Positions 5,072-12,231 of a stretch of DNA of 16,803 bases are shown one piece after another. Position 1 is the stretch's first letter. Each line of letters begins with the position of its first letter. The notes under the pieces are model-generated. The model ran no database searches. It had not been told where the DNA came from and was given only the letters and a program-made list of their open reading frames with translations. Source of the DNA: QHBQ01 sp038230695 (GTDB lineage Bacteria > Chloroflexota > Chloroflexia > QHBQ01). The stretch spans positions 1-16,803 of the forward strand of contig JBBRMT010000089.1 of NCBI GenBank assembly GCA_038230695.1. The letters run 5' to 3'. Made by a program: the position numbers and the translations under genes.

Positions 5072-6661
5072 ATGGATCGCGGCCTGCTCATCCTGCTGAT
5101 CATCTACGTGCTGCTGCTGCCCGCCGTGACCAAGCGCATCTATGCCAGCGACGAGATTAAATATTTCTCCTACCTGCACTCGCTCTATTTCGATGGCGAT
5201 CTACGCTTTGACAACGAGTTCCTGCACTTCTACAACAGCGACCACGCGAAGTTTGCAGCCTTCAAGACGGGGGTAATTGACAAGCGCGAACCGCTGACCG
5301 GCAACCCCGTCAACGAAGCGCCAATCGGCTCGGCGCTGCTCTGGTCGCCGTTCTATATTGCAACCGATCTAGGGCTACGCGGGCTGCACGCGCTGGGTTT
5401 GTTCAAATCCGCCCCTGCAGACGGCTACAGCGCCCCTTACGTCTGGTCGGTGTGCTATGGCTCGAACCTGCTCGGCTTCCTGGGTATCCTGCTGGCCTAT
5501 CGCCTGGCCCGCAAATACTTCGCTGTCTTTGCCGCCACCCTGGCAACCCTGGTAGTCTGGTTCGCCACCCCCGCTTTCTTCTATATGTACATCAGCCCGC
5601 CCTGGTCGCACGCCCCTAGCCTGTTCGCGGTTGCCGCTTTCATCACCTACTGGCACGCCACACGCCGCAGGCGAGTTGAAAGTTACAAGTTGCAAGTTGC
5701 AAGTAACGACGAAGTTGCAGCGGGCGGGATAAATCCTACCCATACGAACGGTGAAACCGTGTCTCGCACAAGCCCTAACCACCCACTTTCAACTTTCAAC
5801 TTTCAACTTTCAACTTCTCTGAGAGCCTGGCTGCTGCTCGGCCTGCTGGGTGGGTTGGTGATGTGCGTGCGCGAGCAAGATGGCTTGTTTGCGCTGATAC
5901 CGGGGGTGGAAGCAGCGGTGTTCCTGTTTATCTGGCTGCGGGCCAGGCAATGGGCGGCAGTGGGGCGGTTGCTGGTTGGCGGGGCAACCTTCCTAATCGG
6001 CCTGTTCATCGGCTTCGCGCCGCAACTGGCGGCATACCATGCCACTAATGGCGGTTGGGGGCCATCCAAGACGGTAGCCGAAAAGATTAACCTGCTCTCG
6101 CCCCACTTCTTCAGCGTGCTGTTCGACCCGGCGAATGGGATGCTGCCCTGGACTCCGGTGATTTTGTTCTGCGTGCTGGGGCTAATCGCCTTCTGGCGCA
6201 GCGATCGGATGATGGCGGCGGTGTTCGCTATTGCCTTCTTCGCCCAGGTCTATGTGGCGGGCGCGTTCAGCACCTGGCAGGGCAAGGGCAGCTTCGGCCA
6301 ACGCCGCTTCGTCAACGTTACCATCATCCTGATCGTCGCCCTTGCCGCGCTCGTCACCTGGATATTGCAATGGGCAGCAAGCAGGCGCACTGTGGCAGGG
6401 CGAGTGCAACCCGCCCCCACTCAAAACTCAAAACTCAAAACTCAAAACCACCTGCGCTGGGCGCTAGCCATCGTGGGCGCAATCTTCGTTGCCTGGAACT
6501 TTGGCCTGGCTTTGCAATATGCGCTGTGGACAACCGACCAGCGGCAGGCGCTAGACTGGGCAAGGTTGGTTAGTGGGCAAGTCAGCCTGCTCAATCCCGT
6601 CAACCTGTTCGACATCCTGCGCCGCTTCATCTTTGACCGTAATAGTTTTTATAAAACATGA
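5072..6661 (+). CDS. Multi-pass membrane glycosyltransferase-like protein (GT-C/GT39-type), with repeat insertions
   Basis: Integral membrane protein of about 529 residues, probably a GT-C enzyme using polyprenyl-linked sugars outside the membrane. It begins with a hydrophobic helix (MDRGLLILLII...). The first extracytoplasmic loop carries YASDEIKYFSYLHSLYF, resembling the acidic catalytic motif of GT-C enzymes, and many further membrane helices follow. ATG 5072 is chosen because membrane segment 1 starts there; ATG 5003 is in frame but would add 23 residues coded mainly by the ACTCAAA array. Neither has a strong RBS. Residues about 201-249 are a composite repeat insertion (5674-5817) between membrane helices. 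Residues about 450-459 come from four ACTCAAA heptamers. It closes the methyltransferase/GT4/GT4 cluster and would act on its product. Exact family and substrate are uncertain. Confidence 0.82.
   Translation: MDRGLLILLIIYVLLLPAVTKRIYASDEIKYFSYLHSLYFDGDLRFDNEFLHFYNSDHAKFAAFKTGVIDKREPLTGNPVNEAPIGSALLWSPFYIATDLGLRGLHALGLFKSAPADGYSAPYVWSVCYGSNLLGFLGILLAYRLARKYFAVFAATLATLVVWFATPAFFYMYISPPWSHAPSLFAVAAFITYWHATRRRRVESYKLQVASNDEVAAGGINPTHTNGETVSRTSPNHPLSTFNFQLSTSLRAWLLLGLLGGLVMCVREQDGLFALIPGVEAAVFLFIWLRARQWAAVGRLLVGGATFLIGLFIGFAPQLAAYHATNGGWGPSKTVAEKINLLSPHFFSVLFDPANGMLPWTPVILFCVLGLIAFWRSDRMMAAVFAIAFFAQVYVAGAFSTWQGKGSFGQRRFVNVTIILIVALAALVTWILQWAASRRTVAGRVQPAPTQNSKLKTQNHLRWALAIVGAIFVAWNFGLALQYALWTTDQRQALDWARLVSGQVSLLNPVNLFDILRRFIFDRNSFYKT
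5674..5817 (+). repeat. Composite in-frame insertion: inverted heptamer arms around a GGGCGGGAT palindrome
   Basis: The left arm is AGTTGAA, AGTTACA, AGTTGCA, AGTTGCA (5674-5701). The right arm is four exact CTTTCAA units (5786-5813), the reverse complement of the same family. Between them lies GGGCGGGATAAATCCTACCC (5722-5741). The segment is 144 bp (48 codons) and is read through in a loop between membrane helices. The reverse-oriented arm carries substitutions that remove TGA triplets. Confidence 0.85.
6419..6448 (+). repeat. ACTCAAA heptamer array (4 units) inside the GT-C gene
   Basis: Units start at 6419, 6426, 6433 and 6440, then AC. It encodes TQNSKLKTQN in a loop between two hydrophobic segments, in the stop-free orientation. 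Confidence 0.92.
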
Positions 6662-6685
6662 TGCTTGTAATCAAACTCTAATCTA

Positions 6686-6713
6686 AAGATGCTTTAAGAT
6701 GTAAAGCCATCTT
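6686..6713. other. Stem-loop between the GT-C and cyclase genes
   Basis: AAGATGCTTTA (6686-6696) pairs with TAAAGCCATCTT (6702-6713) with one bulged C and the loop AGATG. No T-run follows, so it is not a standard intrinsic terminator, though it could act as a factor-dependent end, a processing site or an operator. Confidence 0.4.
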
Positions 6714-6727
6714 GCAACCAAATGCCG

Positions 6728-6743
6728 TATAATATAGGAGGGG
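6728..6743 (+). promoter_or_regulatory. -10 box (TATAAT) and strong RBS of the cyclase gene
   Basis: TATAAT (6728-6733) is followed by AGGAGGGG (6736-6743), 9 nt before ATG 6753. No convincing -35 at 16-18 bp is seen; TTGCAA at 6712 is only 10 bp away. If TATAAT is used, the transcript would start at or inside the RBS, so the RBS is better supported than the promoter. Confidence 0.45.
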
Positions 6744-6752
6744 TGACATTAT

Positions 6753-8243
6753 ATGGCAGATGCAGCGGGGATTAGCAGAATACGACGTATCGGCCTGCGC
6801 GGGTGGCTGGGCGCTTTCCTGCTCATTACCTTTGTGCTGTTCATCGTGATCGGCAATATGCTAGCCGCTTCGGTTAGCGACTCATTTATGGCGGGCAGTC
6901 TGGACCAGGTACGCGCCGATACCGCTACCGTGCTGCAATTGCACGCCGAGACAGTGGTCTCACCCCCCGATTTGCTATCCACACCCAAGCCTGCAGGAAC
7001 TGATGCTGAGAAGAGATTCTACAACTATGCGTATGTTGTGTTTAGGGGTCTACCCCTCTACACGGTGAAGTTCTGGAGTCCCAGCAGCCAACTGGTTTGG
7101 GTTGACCGTAACCAGCAGACCATCGGCCAGTTTGACCGCGCTAACCCCAACCTGCAGGCCGCCCTCACTGGACACAGCGGCTACCAATTGCAGTGGCCGG
7201 ATAAAAATCAGATGAACGATGGCGCGTTCGGCATAGATGCGCTGCTCAACATCTACGTGCCACTATATGGCGTGGGCGGCAGCGGCGGCAAGCCGGTGGG
7301 CGTGATCCAGGTGGCGCAGGATGTTTCCGAACTCTACGCCAACCTGAAGCTGGATCAAGATCGGCTCTACTTCACCATTCTGGCAGCCACGGTTGCCCTA
7401 TACTACGTGCTGGTTATCGTGGTGTTGGTAGCATCTAGCACGGTGCGCCGCTACCAACGCCGCGAACAATACCGCGAGGGTCGGTTGCAGGAGTTGCGCC
7501 GCCAGTTCTCACCCGCCGTTGCCGATGCGATTATCGCGCTGGGCGACAACTCGTCGGTCAATAAGCGACTGACGGCACGGGTGGAGGCCAGCGTGCTGTT
7601 CGTGGACATCCGCAACTTTACCAACCAGGCATCCACCATGCCTGCCGATGATGTGGTAGCGATGCTCAATGCCTATATGGACACCGGCACCCGCGTCATC
7701 TTCAGCTATGACGGAGTGGTGGACAAGTTCCTGGGTGACGGCATCCTGGCAGTGTTCGGTATCCCCAACCAGCAACCCGACCACGCGCTGCGGGCCGCAG
7801 TCGCTGCTCTCAGCCTGCGCCGCGAACTTACCCAGCTCAACGCCAGCCGCGCCGCCGAGGGTCTGCCGCTTATCATGGCGGGAATGGGCATCGCCTCTGG
7901 CTCGGTGGTGGCAGGCAACATCGGATCGGCCAGCAATCAGCTAACTTATACTGTGATTGGCGATACCGTCAATCTGGCCTCGCGGTTGGTGGGCATGGCC
8001 GCCGCTGACGAGATCCTGCTGACCGAGGCGACGGTGAAGGAAGCGGGCGGCAAGCTAAACGTGGTGGGTGGCGAGCTGGTCAATGTGCGCGGGCGCGACG
8101 AGGCGGTGCGGGTCTACCGCCTGCTCGATCAGCCGGTCACACCACTACTGGCCGCTGGCAGTGGCCTACGCCCACGCCGCGATAGCAACCCCTTGCCCGC
8201 GCTTACCACCACCGATCACGATGCTGACCCTAACCTACTCTAA
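6753..8243 (+). CDS. Membrane-bound class III adenylate cyclase with an extracytoplasmic sensor
   Basis: A 496-residue protein that probably makes cAMP from ATP in response to an external signal. Membrane helix 1 is at about residues 18-39. An extracytoplasmic sensor follows (about 40-200; its VKFWSPSSQLVWVD and YVPLYG..GGKPVGVIQVAQD segments suggest a CHASE- or Cache-like fold). Membrane helix 2 is at about 204-228, and the cyclase domain at about 254-440. Metal-binding Asp residues are D285 (FVDIRNFT) and D329 (KFLGDG). K325 is the purine-contacting Lys. N407 and R411 (NLASR) are the transition-state residues. T400 replaces the Asp of mammalian enzymes, which fits class IIIb adenylate cyclases. 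All catalytic positions are present, so it should be active. The RBS AGGAGG at 6736 supports the ATG. A receiver-like gene follows after 13 nt. The ligand is unknown. Confidence 0.93.
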   Translation: MADAAGISRIRRIGLRGWLGAFLLITFVLFIVIGNMLAASVSDSFMAGSLDQVRADTATVLQLHAETVVSPPDLLSTPKPAGTDAEKRFYNYAYVVFRGLPLYTVKFWSPSSQLVWVDRNQQTIGQFDRANPNLQAALTGHSGYQLQWPDKNQMNDGAFGIDALLNIYVPLYGVGGSGGKPVGVIQVAQDVSELYANLKLDQDRLYFTILAATVALYYVLVIVVLVASSTVRRYQRREQYREGRLQELRRQFSPAVADAIIALGDNSSVNKRLTARVEASVLFVDIRNFTNQASTMPADDVVAMLNAYMDTGTRVIFSYDGVVDKFLGDGILAVFGIPNQQPDHALRAAVAALSLRRELTQLNASRAAEGLPLIMAGMGIASGSVVAGNIGSASNQLTYTVIGDTVNLASRLVGMAAADEILLTEATVKEAGGKLNVVGGELVNVRGRDEAVRVYRLLDQPVTPLLAAGSGLRPRRDSNPLPALTTTDHDADPNLL

Positions 8244-8256
8244 CTCTAGGAGCGCG

Positions 8257-8667
8257 ATGAACCCCAACCCCACCATTCTGCTGCTGGTAAACGATATATT
8301 CTTCTCGGTAAAGCTGGAGAACGACCTGCGCCGCAGCGGCTACACCCCGATTACGGTACGCCGCGCCGCTGACCTACCCACCCGTTTGTCTGCCGAACCC
8401 CGCCCTGTGCTAGCCCTGCTCGACTTGATGATACGTGGGTTCGACTGGGAGCAGGCGCTGGGCGAGGCCCGCCGCGATGGTCTGCTCGATGATGTGCCAG
8501 TCATCGCTTTTGGCCCGCACACCGACCTGGCCCTACGCCGCCGCGCCCTCGATGCCGGGGTCAGCCGCGTGGTCGCCAACTCCAAAGCGATGCTTGACCC
8601 CGGCAAGCTGGTGGGCAAGTATGTCGCTTCCAATGGGATACTTGAGGAAGAGGAAGAGGAAGAGTAG
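8257..8667 (+). CDS. Stand-alone receiver-like (CheY-type) protein with an acidic tail
   Basis: A 136-residue protein spanning one response-regulator receiver domain. D56 in LALLDLMIRGFDW is the expected phospho-acceptor. D13 (LLLVNDIFF) replaces the usual acidic pair with Asn-Asp. The Thr/Ser after strand 4 is not evident (VPVIAFGPHTD), and only NSK may supply the conserved Lys, so it may be a degenerate or atypical receiver. It has no DNA-binding or output domain. The C-terminus ends in seven Glu residues coded by a GAGGAA hexamer repeat. AGGAG (8248-8252) lies 4 nt before the ATG. It follows the cyclase by 13 nt on the same strand, so the two are probably co-transcribed, and the protein may modulate cyclase signalling; that link is inference. 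Confidence 0.78.
   Translation: MNPNPTILLLVNDIFFSVKLENDLRRSGYTPITVRRAADLPTRLSAEPRPVLALLDLMIRGFDWEQALGEARRDGLLDDVPVIAFGPHTDLALRRRALDAGVSRVVANSKAMLDPGKLVGKYVASNGILEEEEEEE
8644..8664 (+). repeat. GAGGAA hexamer repeat (3.5 units) coding a poly-Glu tail
   Basis: Units at 8644, 8650 and 8656 plus GAG encode seven Glu residues directly before the stop. A hexamer keeps the frame when copy number changes, so tail length could vary between strains. Confidence 0.85.
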
Positions 8668-8684
8668 AGCAACTGCGTGAATGT

Positions 8685-8708
8685 GAGCGTATGCCATGCG
8701 CCCCTACA
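8685..8708. repeat. GCGTATGCCATGCGCCCC palindromic element
   Basis: It reads GAGCGTATGCCATGCGCC followed by CCTACA and is almost identical to 13578-13601 (GGGCGTATGCCATGCG...). It lies between the receiver gene and the MITE-like element. Confidence 0.75.
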
Positions 8709-8724
8709 AGATCGCATCGCTATA

Positions 8725-8993
8725 AAAGTGTCTGAAAACATGAGGCATCCTAAAGTTAGTGGTTGGTCAAGCGCATGGGGTATTGGGGGTTCAGTCCACT
8801 GTGGCTCAAGCGTATCAATGCCCATCGTATGCAACCCTACTGGCGGCGCGGCCAGGCTAGGGATAGATCTAACCAGCAGCATGAATGTGCTTCACCAGCA
8901 GGGGCCTGAACCCCATACCCCCAGGTGTATTCCCAGATGGTGAACCAGGGATGCTTCATAGCACTGGCGATTAGATTACTTTTCAGACACTTT
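8725..8993. mobile_element. MITE-like foldback element, 269 bp, with 14-bp terminal inverted repeats
   Basis: AAAGTGTCTGAAAA (8725-8738) is the exact reverse complement of 8980-8993. Further in, ATGAGGCATCC on the left matches ATGAAGCATCC on the right arm in reverse complement. ATGGGGTATTGGGGGTTCAG (near 8774) matches GGGGGTATGGGGTTCAGGCC from the right arm near 8905. The whole stretch is therefore an imperfect foldback. No transposase frame and no target duplication are visible. The right end abuts the TGA stop of cmk. This accounts for most of the 325-bp gap between the receiver gene and cmk. Confidence 0.65.
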
Positions 8994-9691
8994 CAAATCA
9001 CTCCCCCTGCAAGTTGCGTCACCTTATCCAGCACTTCATCCGCGCTAAGGTCGCCGGTGTTGAGGATAATCGCATCCTCGGCGGGGCGGAGTGGGGAGGT
9101 GGCGCGGTGCGAGTCGATCTCGTCGCGGTGGGCAACCTCTTGCTCCACCTGGGCAATTGATGGGTGTTCGCCGCGCTCGATGCGCTCTTTGTAACGACGC
9201 TTGGCCCGCTCTTGCAGTGGAGCTTCGAGGTATATCTTCAGGTCGGCGTTGGGCAGCACCACGGTGCCGATGTCGCGCCCAACCATTACGATGCGGCCAG
9301 CGGCGGCAATGTTGCGCTGGTGGGGCAGCATCGCGGTACGCACTGCAGGCCACGCCGCCACCTCGGAGACCACCGCCTCCACCTGGGGCTGACGCAGTTG
9401 CCAGGTAACATCCGTGCCATCGAGCAGCACGGTATACTGACGCTGATCGTGCGCTTCGCTAGGGTGGGGTAGGCGCACCTCGATGTTCAGACTGGCGGCA
9501 AGATCGCGCAACTCGGCCTCGTCACCAATGGGGATGCCCCGCTGCAAGGCGGCAAGGGCGACGGCGCGGTATAGCACGCCGCTATCGAGGAAGAGGTAGC
9601 CCAGCCGCTCGGCCAGCTGCACCCCGACCGTACTCTTGCCCACGCCTGCCGGGCCATCAATCGCAATTACGCTGGCCGCCCCATTGCCCAA
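8993..9691 (-). CDS. cmk: Cytidylate kinase
   Basis: Transfers phosphate from ATP to CMP/dCMP in the cytoplasm, for nucleotide supply. The start is TTG at 9691: AGGAGG lies 6 nt upstream (complement of 9698-9703), and the P-loop then begins near residue 13. An in-frame ATG at 9730 would add 13 residues before this RBS. The protein has 232 residues, normal for the family. Motifs: P-loop GPAGVGKS (13-20), FLDSGVLYRAVALAAL, GRDIGTVVLPNADLKIYL, RRYKER, and RDEIDSHRATSPLRPAEDAIILNT with the CMP-binding Arg/Asp residues. It lies 80 bp downstream of the rluB-like gene on the same strand, the common rluB-cmk order; scpA/scpB are not adjacent here. The stop codon abuts the MITE-like element. Confidence 0.96.
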   Translation of the reverse strand: MGNGAASVIAIDGPAGVGKSTVGVQLAERLGYLFLDSGVLYRAVALAALQRGIPIGDEAELRDLAASLNIEVRLPHPSEAHDQRQYTVLLDGTDVTWQLRQPQVEAVVSEVAAWPAVRTAMLPHQRNIAAAGRIVMVGRDIGTVVLPNADLKIYLEAPLQERAKRRYKERIERGEHPSIAQVEQEVAHRDEIDSHRATSPLRPAEDAIILNTGDLSADEVLDKVTQLAGGVI

Positions 9692-9771
9692 GGTTATCCT
9701 CCTCTTTAGTATTGTTAGTAATATCACCATCGGGCCACTGACCCCCTACGATTATTATGCTTGCCGCTGGT

Positions 9772-11205
9772 TTAACGTTCGCGTTTGCCGCGATTTGGGC
9801 TGCTGCGCTGTGGCCTGCCGCCGGAAGGTGGATGGCTGCCGGAAGGTGGGCGGCTGCCGCCGGAAGGTGGACGACTGCCACCGGGTGTGGGCCGGGCCGG
9901 GCGGCTGGGGTGGCCGAAGGGCGAAGCGGGTCGGCTAGTCCTTGTCGGTGGCCCAGATTGGTTGCGATTAGCGGGCGTAGGGTTGCCGTTGGCGGGGAAG
10001 GGTCGCGTGCCGCCCGCTGGTGGCGTGAGGCGCGTGCTGTGTACGGGACGCTCGCGTTGATAGCCTTCGCTGCTCCCTCCTGGATTGGAACGTGTGCCGC
10101 GTTGGGGGCGTTCGCGCTGGTAGCTCTCGCCGCCTTCACCCTGACGAGTAAAGCGGCTGGGGCGTGCAGCAGGCGGGGGGTTGGCAGGCTGGCCGCCTTC
10201 GCTCTGGTGGGGGAAGCGGCTGGGGCGGGCGGTAGACGGCGGTGCGCCCTGCTGCTCAACAGGAGCGAACCCCCCCCTTTTATCGGAGTAGTCGCGGCGT
10301 GGCGCGGGATGGGCAGGCTTCGCCACGCTGACGCTGGCCGCCCCGGATTCCAGCCCCACCGCCTTTTTCAAGGCATATACCTCAGCAGGGGTGAGGTTAC
10401 GGTGTTCGCCGCGCTTCAGGTCGCCTAGCCGCAGCGGGCCAATCCGCATCCGAATCAGACGGCGGGTGCGATGGCCGACTGCCTCCAGCATGGTGCGGAT
10501 TTGCCGCTTGCGCCCCTCGCTGATGATGAAGCGTAGCCAGGCGCGGTCGTTCTCATGGTGCATAACCTCGACGGTGGCCGGTTTGGTCTTGATACCGTCG
10601 TCCAGCACAATTCCGGTACGCATGGCTTGCAGGCTGACCTCGCTGGGTACACCATCGGTTTGCACCTCGTATTCCTTCTCCACCTTGTAGCTGGGATGGG
10701 TAAGACGGAAGGTGAGGTCGCCGTCGTTGGTAAGCAGCAGCAATCCTTCGCTGTTGTTGTCCAGCCTGCCCACTGGATAGACCCGTTTGCCCACATCGCC
10801 GAGCAGATCCAGCACCGTTTCGCGGCCCTGCTCATCGTCGGCGGTGGTAACGTAGCCACGCGGCTTATGCAGGGCGATGTACAGCTTCTCCTCATGGGGG
10901 TCACGCAAAGGCAGCGGCTTGTTGTCCACACTGATTACATCGTGGGCGGGGTCAATCCTAGTCCCCATTTCGGTGACAACCTCGCCATTGACCCGCACGC
11001 GGCGCTGCAAAATCAACTGTTCGCTGTTGCGGCGGCTCGCCACTCCCGCTTCGGCCAGCACCTTCTGCAGCCGCTCAAGCTCGGCTGGCTCCGCTGGTGG
11101 CGTGGGTAGTTGCACCGTGGGTTTAGATTTGGTGATAGCTTTCTTGTGGCTCTTCGCCTCGCTTAGAGGACGTGGCGCTTTCGACTTCTTTTTGGGTTCG
11201 GTCAT
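9772..11205 (-). CDS. rluB: rRNA pseudouridine synthase (RluB/RsuA family) with a long disordered C-terminal tail
   Basis: Isomerises a uridine in rRNA to pseudouridine. The 477 residues comprise a Lys-rich N-terminal extension (1-41), an S4 RNA-binding domain (about 42-95, LERLQKVLAEAGVASRRNSEQLI), and the RsuA/RluB catalytic domain (about 105-275) with catalytic D149 in GRLDNNSEGLLLLTNDGDL, KEYEV, and the EGRKRQIRTML motif. Beyond residue 285 is a tail of about 190 residues rich in Pro, Ser, Arg and Gly, with internal repeats (ARPSRF...EGG twice, YQRERP twice, GGSRPPS-type units). Family members are usually about 240-300 aa, so the tail is an addition, possibly RNA-binding. ATG 11205 has AAGGAG about 9 nt upstream. 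Transcribed toward cmk. Assignment to RluB rather than RsuA/RluE/RluF is by similarity and context only. Confidence 0.93.
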   Translation of the reverse strand: MTEPKKKSKAPRPLSEAKSHKKAITKSKPTVQLPTPPAEPAELERLQKVLAEAGVASRRNSEQLILQRRVRVNGEVVTEMGTRIDPAHDVISVDNKPLPLRDPHEEKLYIALHKPRGYVTTADDEQGRETVLDLLGDVGKRVYPVGRLDNNSEGLLLLTNDGDLTFRLTHPSYKVEKEYEVQTDGVPSEVSLQAMRTGIVLDDGIKTKPATVEVMHHENDRAWLRFIISEGRKRQIRTMLEAVGHRTRRLIRMRIGPLRLGDLKRGEHRNLTPAEVYALKKAVGLESGAASVSVAKPAHPAPRRDYSDKRGGFAPVEQQGAPPSTARPSRFPHQSEGGQPANPPPAARPSRFTRQGEGGESYQRERPQRGTRSNPGGSSEGYQRERPVHSTRLTPPAGGTRPFPANGNPTPANRNQSGPPTRTSRPASPFGHPSRPARPTPGGSRPPSGGSRPPSGSHPPSGGRPQRSSPNRGKRER

Positions 11206-11296
11206 TGCTCATTCTCCTTCGTGCCGCCGGTCGCAATTGCGCCAGCGCGGCTACTAGTATCGCAGATCGCCACGCGCCGCGCAAGCGGGGTGGGTG

Positions 11297-11351
11297 TTTT
11301 TTTTTACATCCTATCGTGTTGTTTGACGCTGCCCAGGCGAAACAGTATAAT
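11297..11351 (+). promoter_or_regulatory. Sigma70-type promoter with upstream T-tract for the dsbA-vkor operon
   Basis: TTGACG (11323-11328), a 17-bp spacer and TATAAT (11346-11351) form a near-consensus promoter 41 bp before the DsbA-like ATG. A run of nine T (11297-11305) sits about 18 bp upstream of the -35, where an UP element would act. AGAGAGGAA (11374-11382) is the RBS. The spacer 11206-11392 is divergent and must also hold the promoter of rluB, for which no clear boxes are seen. Confidence 0.82.
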
Positions 11352-11392
11352 AAGGTCAATAACCGCATAGCGTAGAGAGGAACCCTAAACCC

Positions 11393-12229
11393 ATGTCCAG
11401 CGCCCAGCAGAAGAGCAAGCCTCAGGCTAATCGCACGCCCAAGCCGCAGCCACAAGTCAAAGGGCAAAAATCGCGACCCAGAATAGTGAATGCGACTCGC
11501 CAGCCGGTGAAGCAAGCGCTAATACCCTGGTACTTCTGGGCAGTGCTGGGCGCGGTGGTGGTCCTCGGGGTGGTGCTTGTTGGCGCCTTCGTTACCCCCA
11601 GCGCCACTGCGCCCAGGAGTAACGTTGCCGCCCAATCGGCGCTGACCCCCGCGCTCAACCTGACACCAGCGGTAAAGATCATCGCCGATGCCCGCGACTT
11701 GCTGACCAACGGTTACGGCGAGGGCAACCCCAACGCGCCGATCAAGGCGGTGGAATACGGCGACTTCCAGTGTCCCTCCTGCGAAACATTCTTCGTCCAG
11801 GATTATGCTAAGGTGAAGCAGACCTATATTGACAGCGGCCAGGTTTATTACTACTACAAGCTGCTGCCGCTAACCAGCATCCACCCCAAGGCGATGAAGG
11901 CCGCTGAGGTTGCCACCTGCGCGGGCGACTATGGGGTTGACAAGTTCTGGGCGATGCACGACCAGCTTTATGCCAACCAGTCTGTTTGGATCAATGGCGA
12001 TGAGAACACCCTATGGGCGCAGTACGCGACGCATATCGGCCTCGACTCCAAAGCGGTGATGGATTGCGTGGCGAAGAATACCCACGCGAATATGATAAAC
12101 TCCGACATCAAGGAGGCGATCAGCCTGAAGATCCCCGGCACCCCGGAGTTCTACGTCAACAGCCAGGTTCTGGCGGGCGCGAACTTCTCCACCTTCTCGC
12201 AAGCGGTGAGCGCCGCCCAGAAGCAATAA
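11393..12229 (+). CDS. DsbA-family thiol-disulfide oxidoreductase, membrane-anchored
   Basis: A 278-residue protein with a basic cytoplasmic N-terminus (1-44), one membrane anchor at about 45-67, a short Ala/Pro-rich linker, and a thioredoxin-fold DsbA-like domain outside the membrane. The redox motif is C127-P-S-C130 in EYGDFQCPSCETFF. The cis-Pro loop is IPGTPEFYVN near residue 250. A helical insert with YKLLPLTSIHPKAMKAAEVATCAG is typical of Thioredoxin_4 (DsbA-like) proteins. It should introduce disulfides into secreted proteins. VKOR follows after 2 nt and is the likely partner that reoxidises it. Two extra Cys (in ATCAG and VMDCVAK) may form a structural pair. A strong promoter lies directly upstream. 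Confidence 0.93.
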   Translation: MSSAQQKSKPQANRTPKPQPQVKGQKSRPRIVNATRQPVKQALIPWYFWAVLGAVVVLGVVLVGAFVTPSATAPRSNVAAQSALTPALNLTPAVKIIADARDLLTNGYGEGNPNAPIKAVEYGDFQCPSCETFFVQDYAKVKQTYIDSGQVYYYYKLLPLTSIHPKAMKAAEVATCAGDYGVDKFWAMHDQLYANQSVWINGDENTLWAQYATHIGLDSKAVMDCVAKNTHANMINSDIKEAISLKIPGTPEFYVNSQVLAGANFSTFSQAVSAAQKQ

Positions 12230-12231
12230 AC

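Noticed and set aside
6712..6733. TTGCAA and TATAAT as a promoter pair
   Set aside because: The spacing is only 10 bp, too short for a -35/-10 pair.
8677..8943. 88-codon open frame over the gap before cmk
   Set aside because: It runs through a palindromic repeat and the MITE-like foldback and has no clear RBS.
9757..10428. Ala/Arg-rich open frame on the + strand
   Set aside because: It lies opposite the low-complexity tail of the rRNA pseudouridine synthase and has no homology or RBS.
11270..11305. Possible intrinsic terminator with T9 tract
   Set aside because: It lies in a divergent spacer with no + strand gene upstream, and the stem is weak; an UP-like element fits better.
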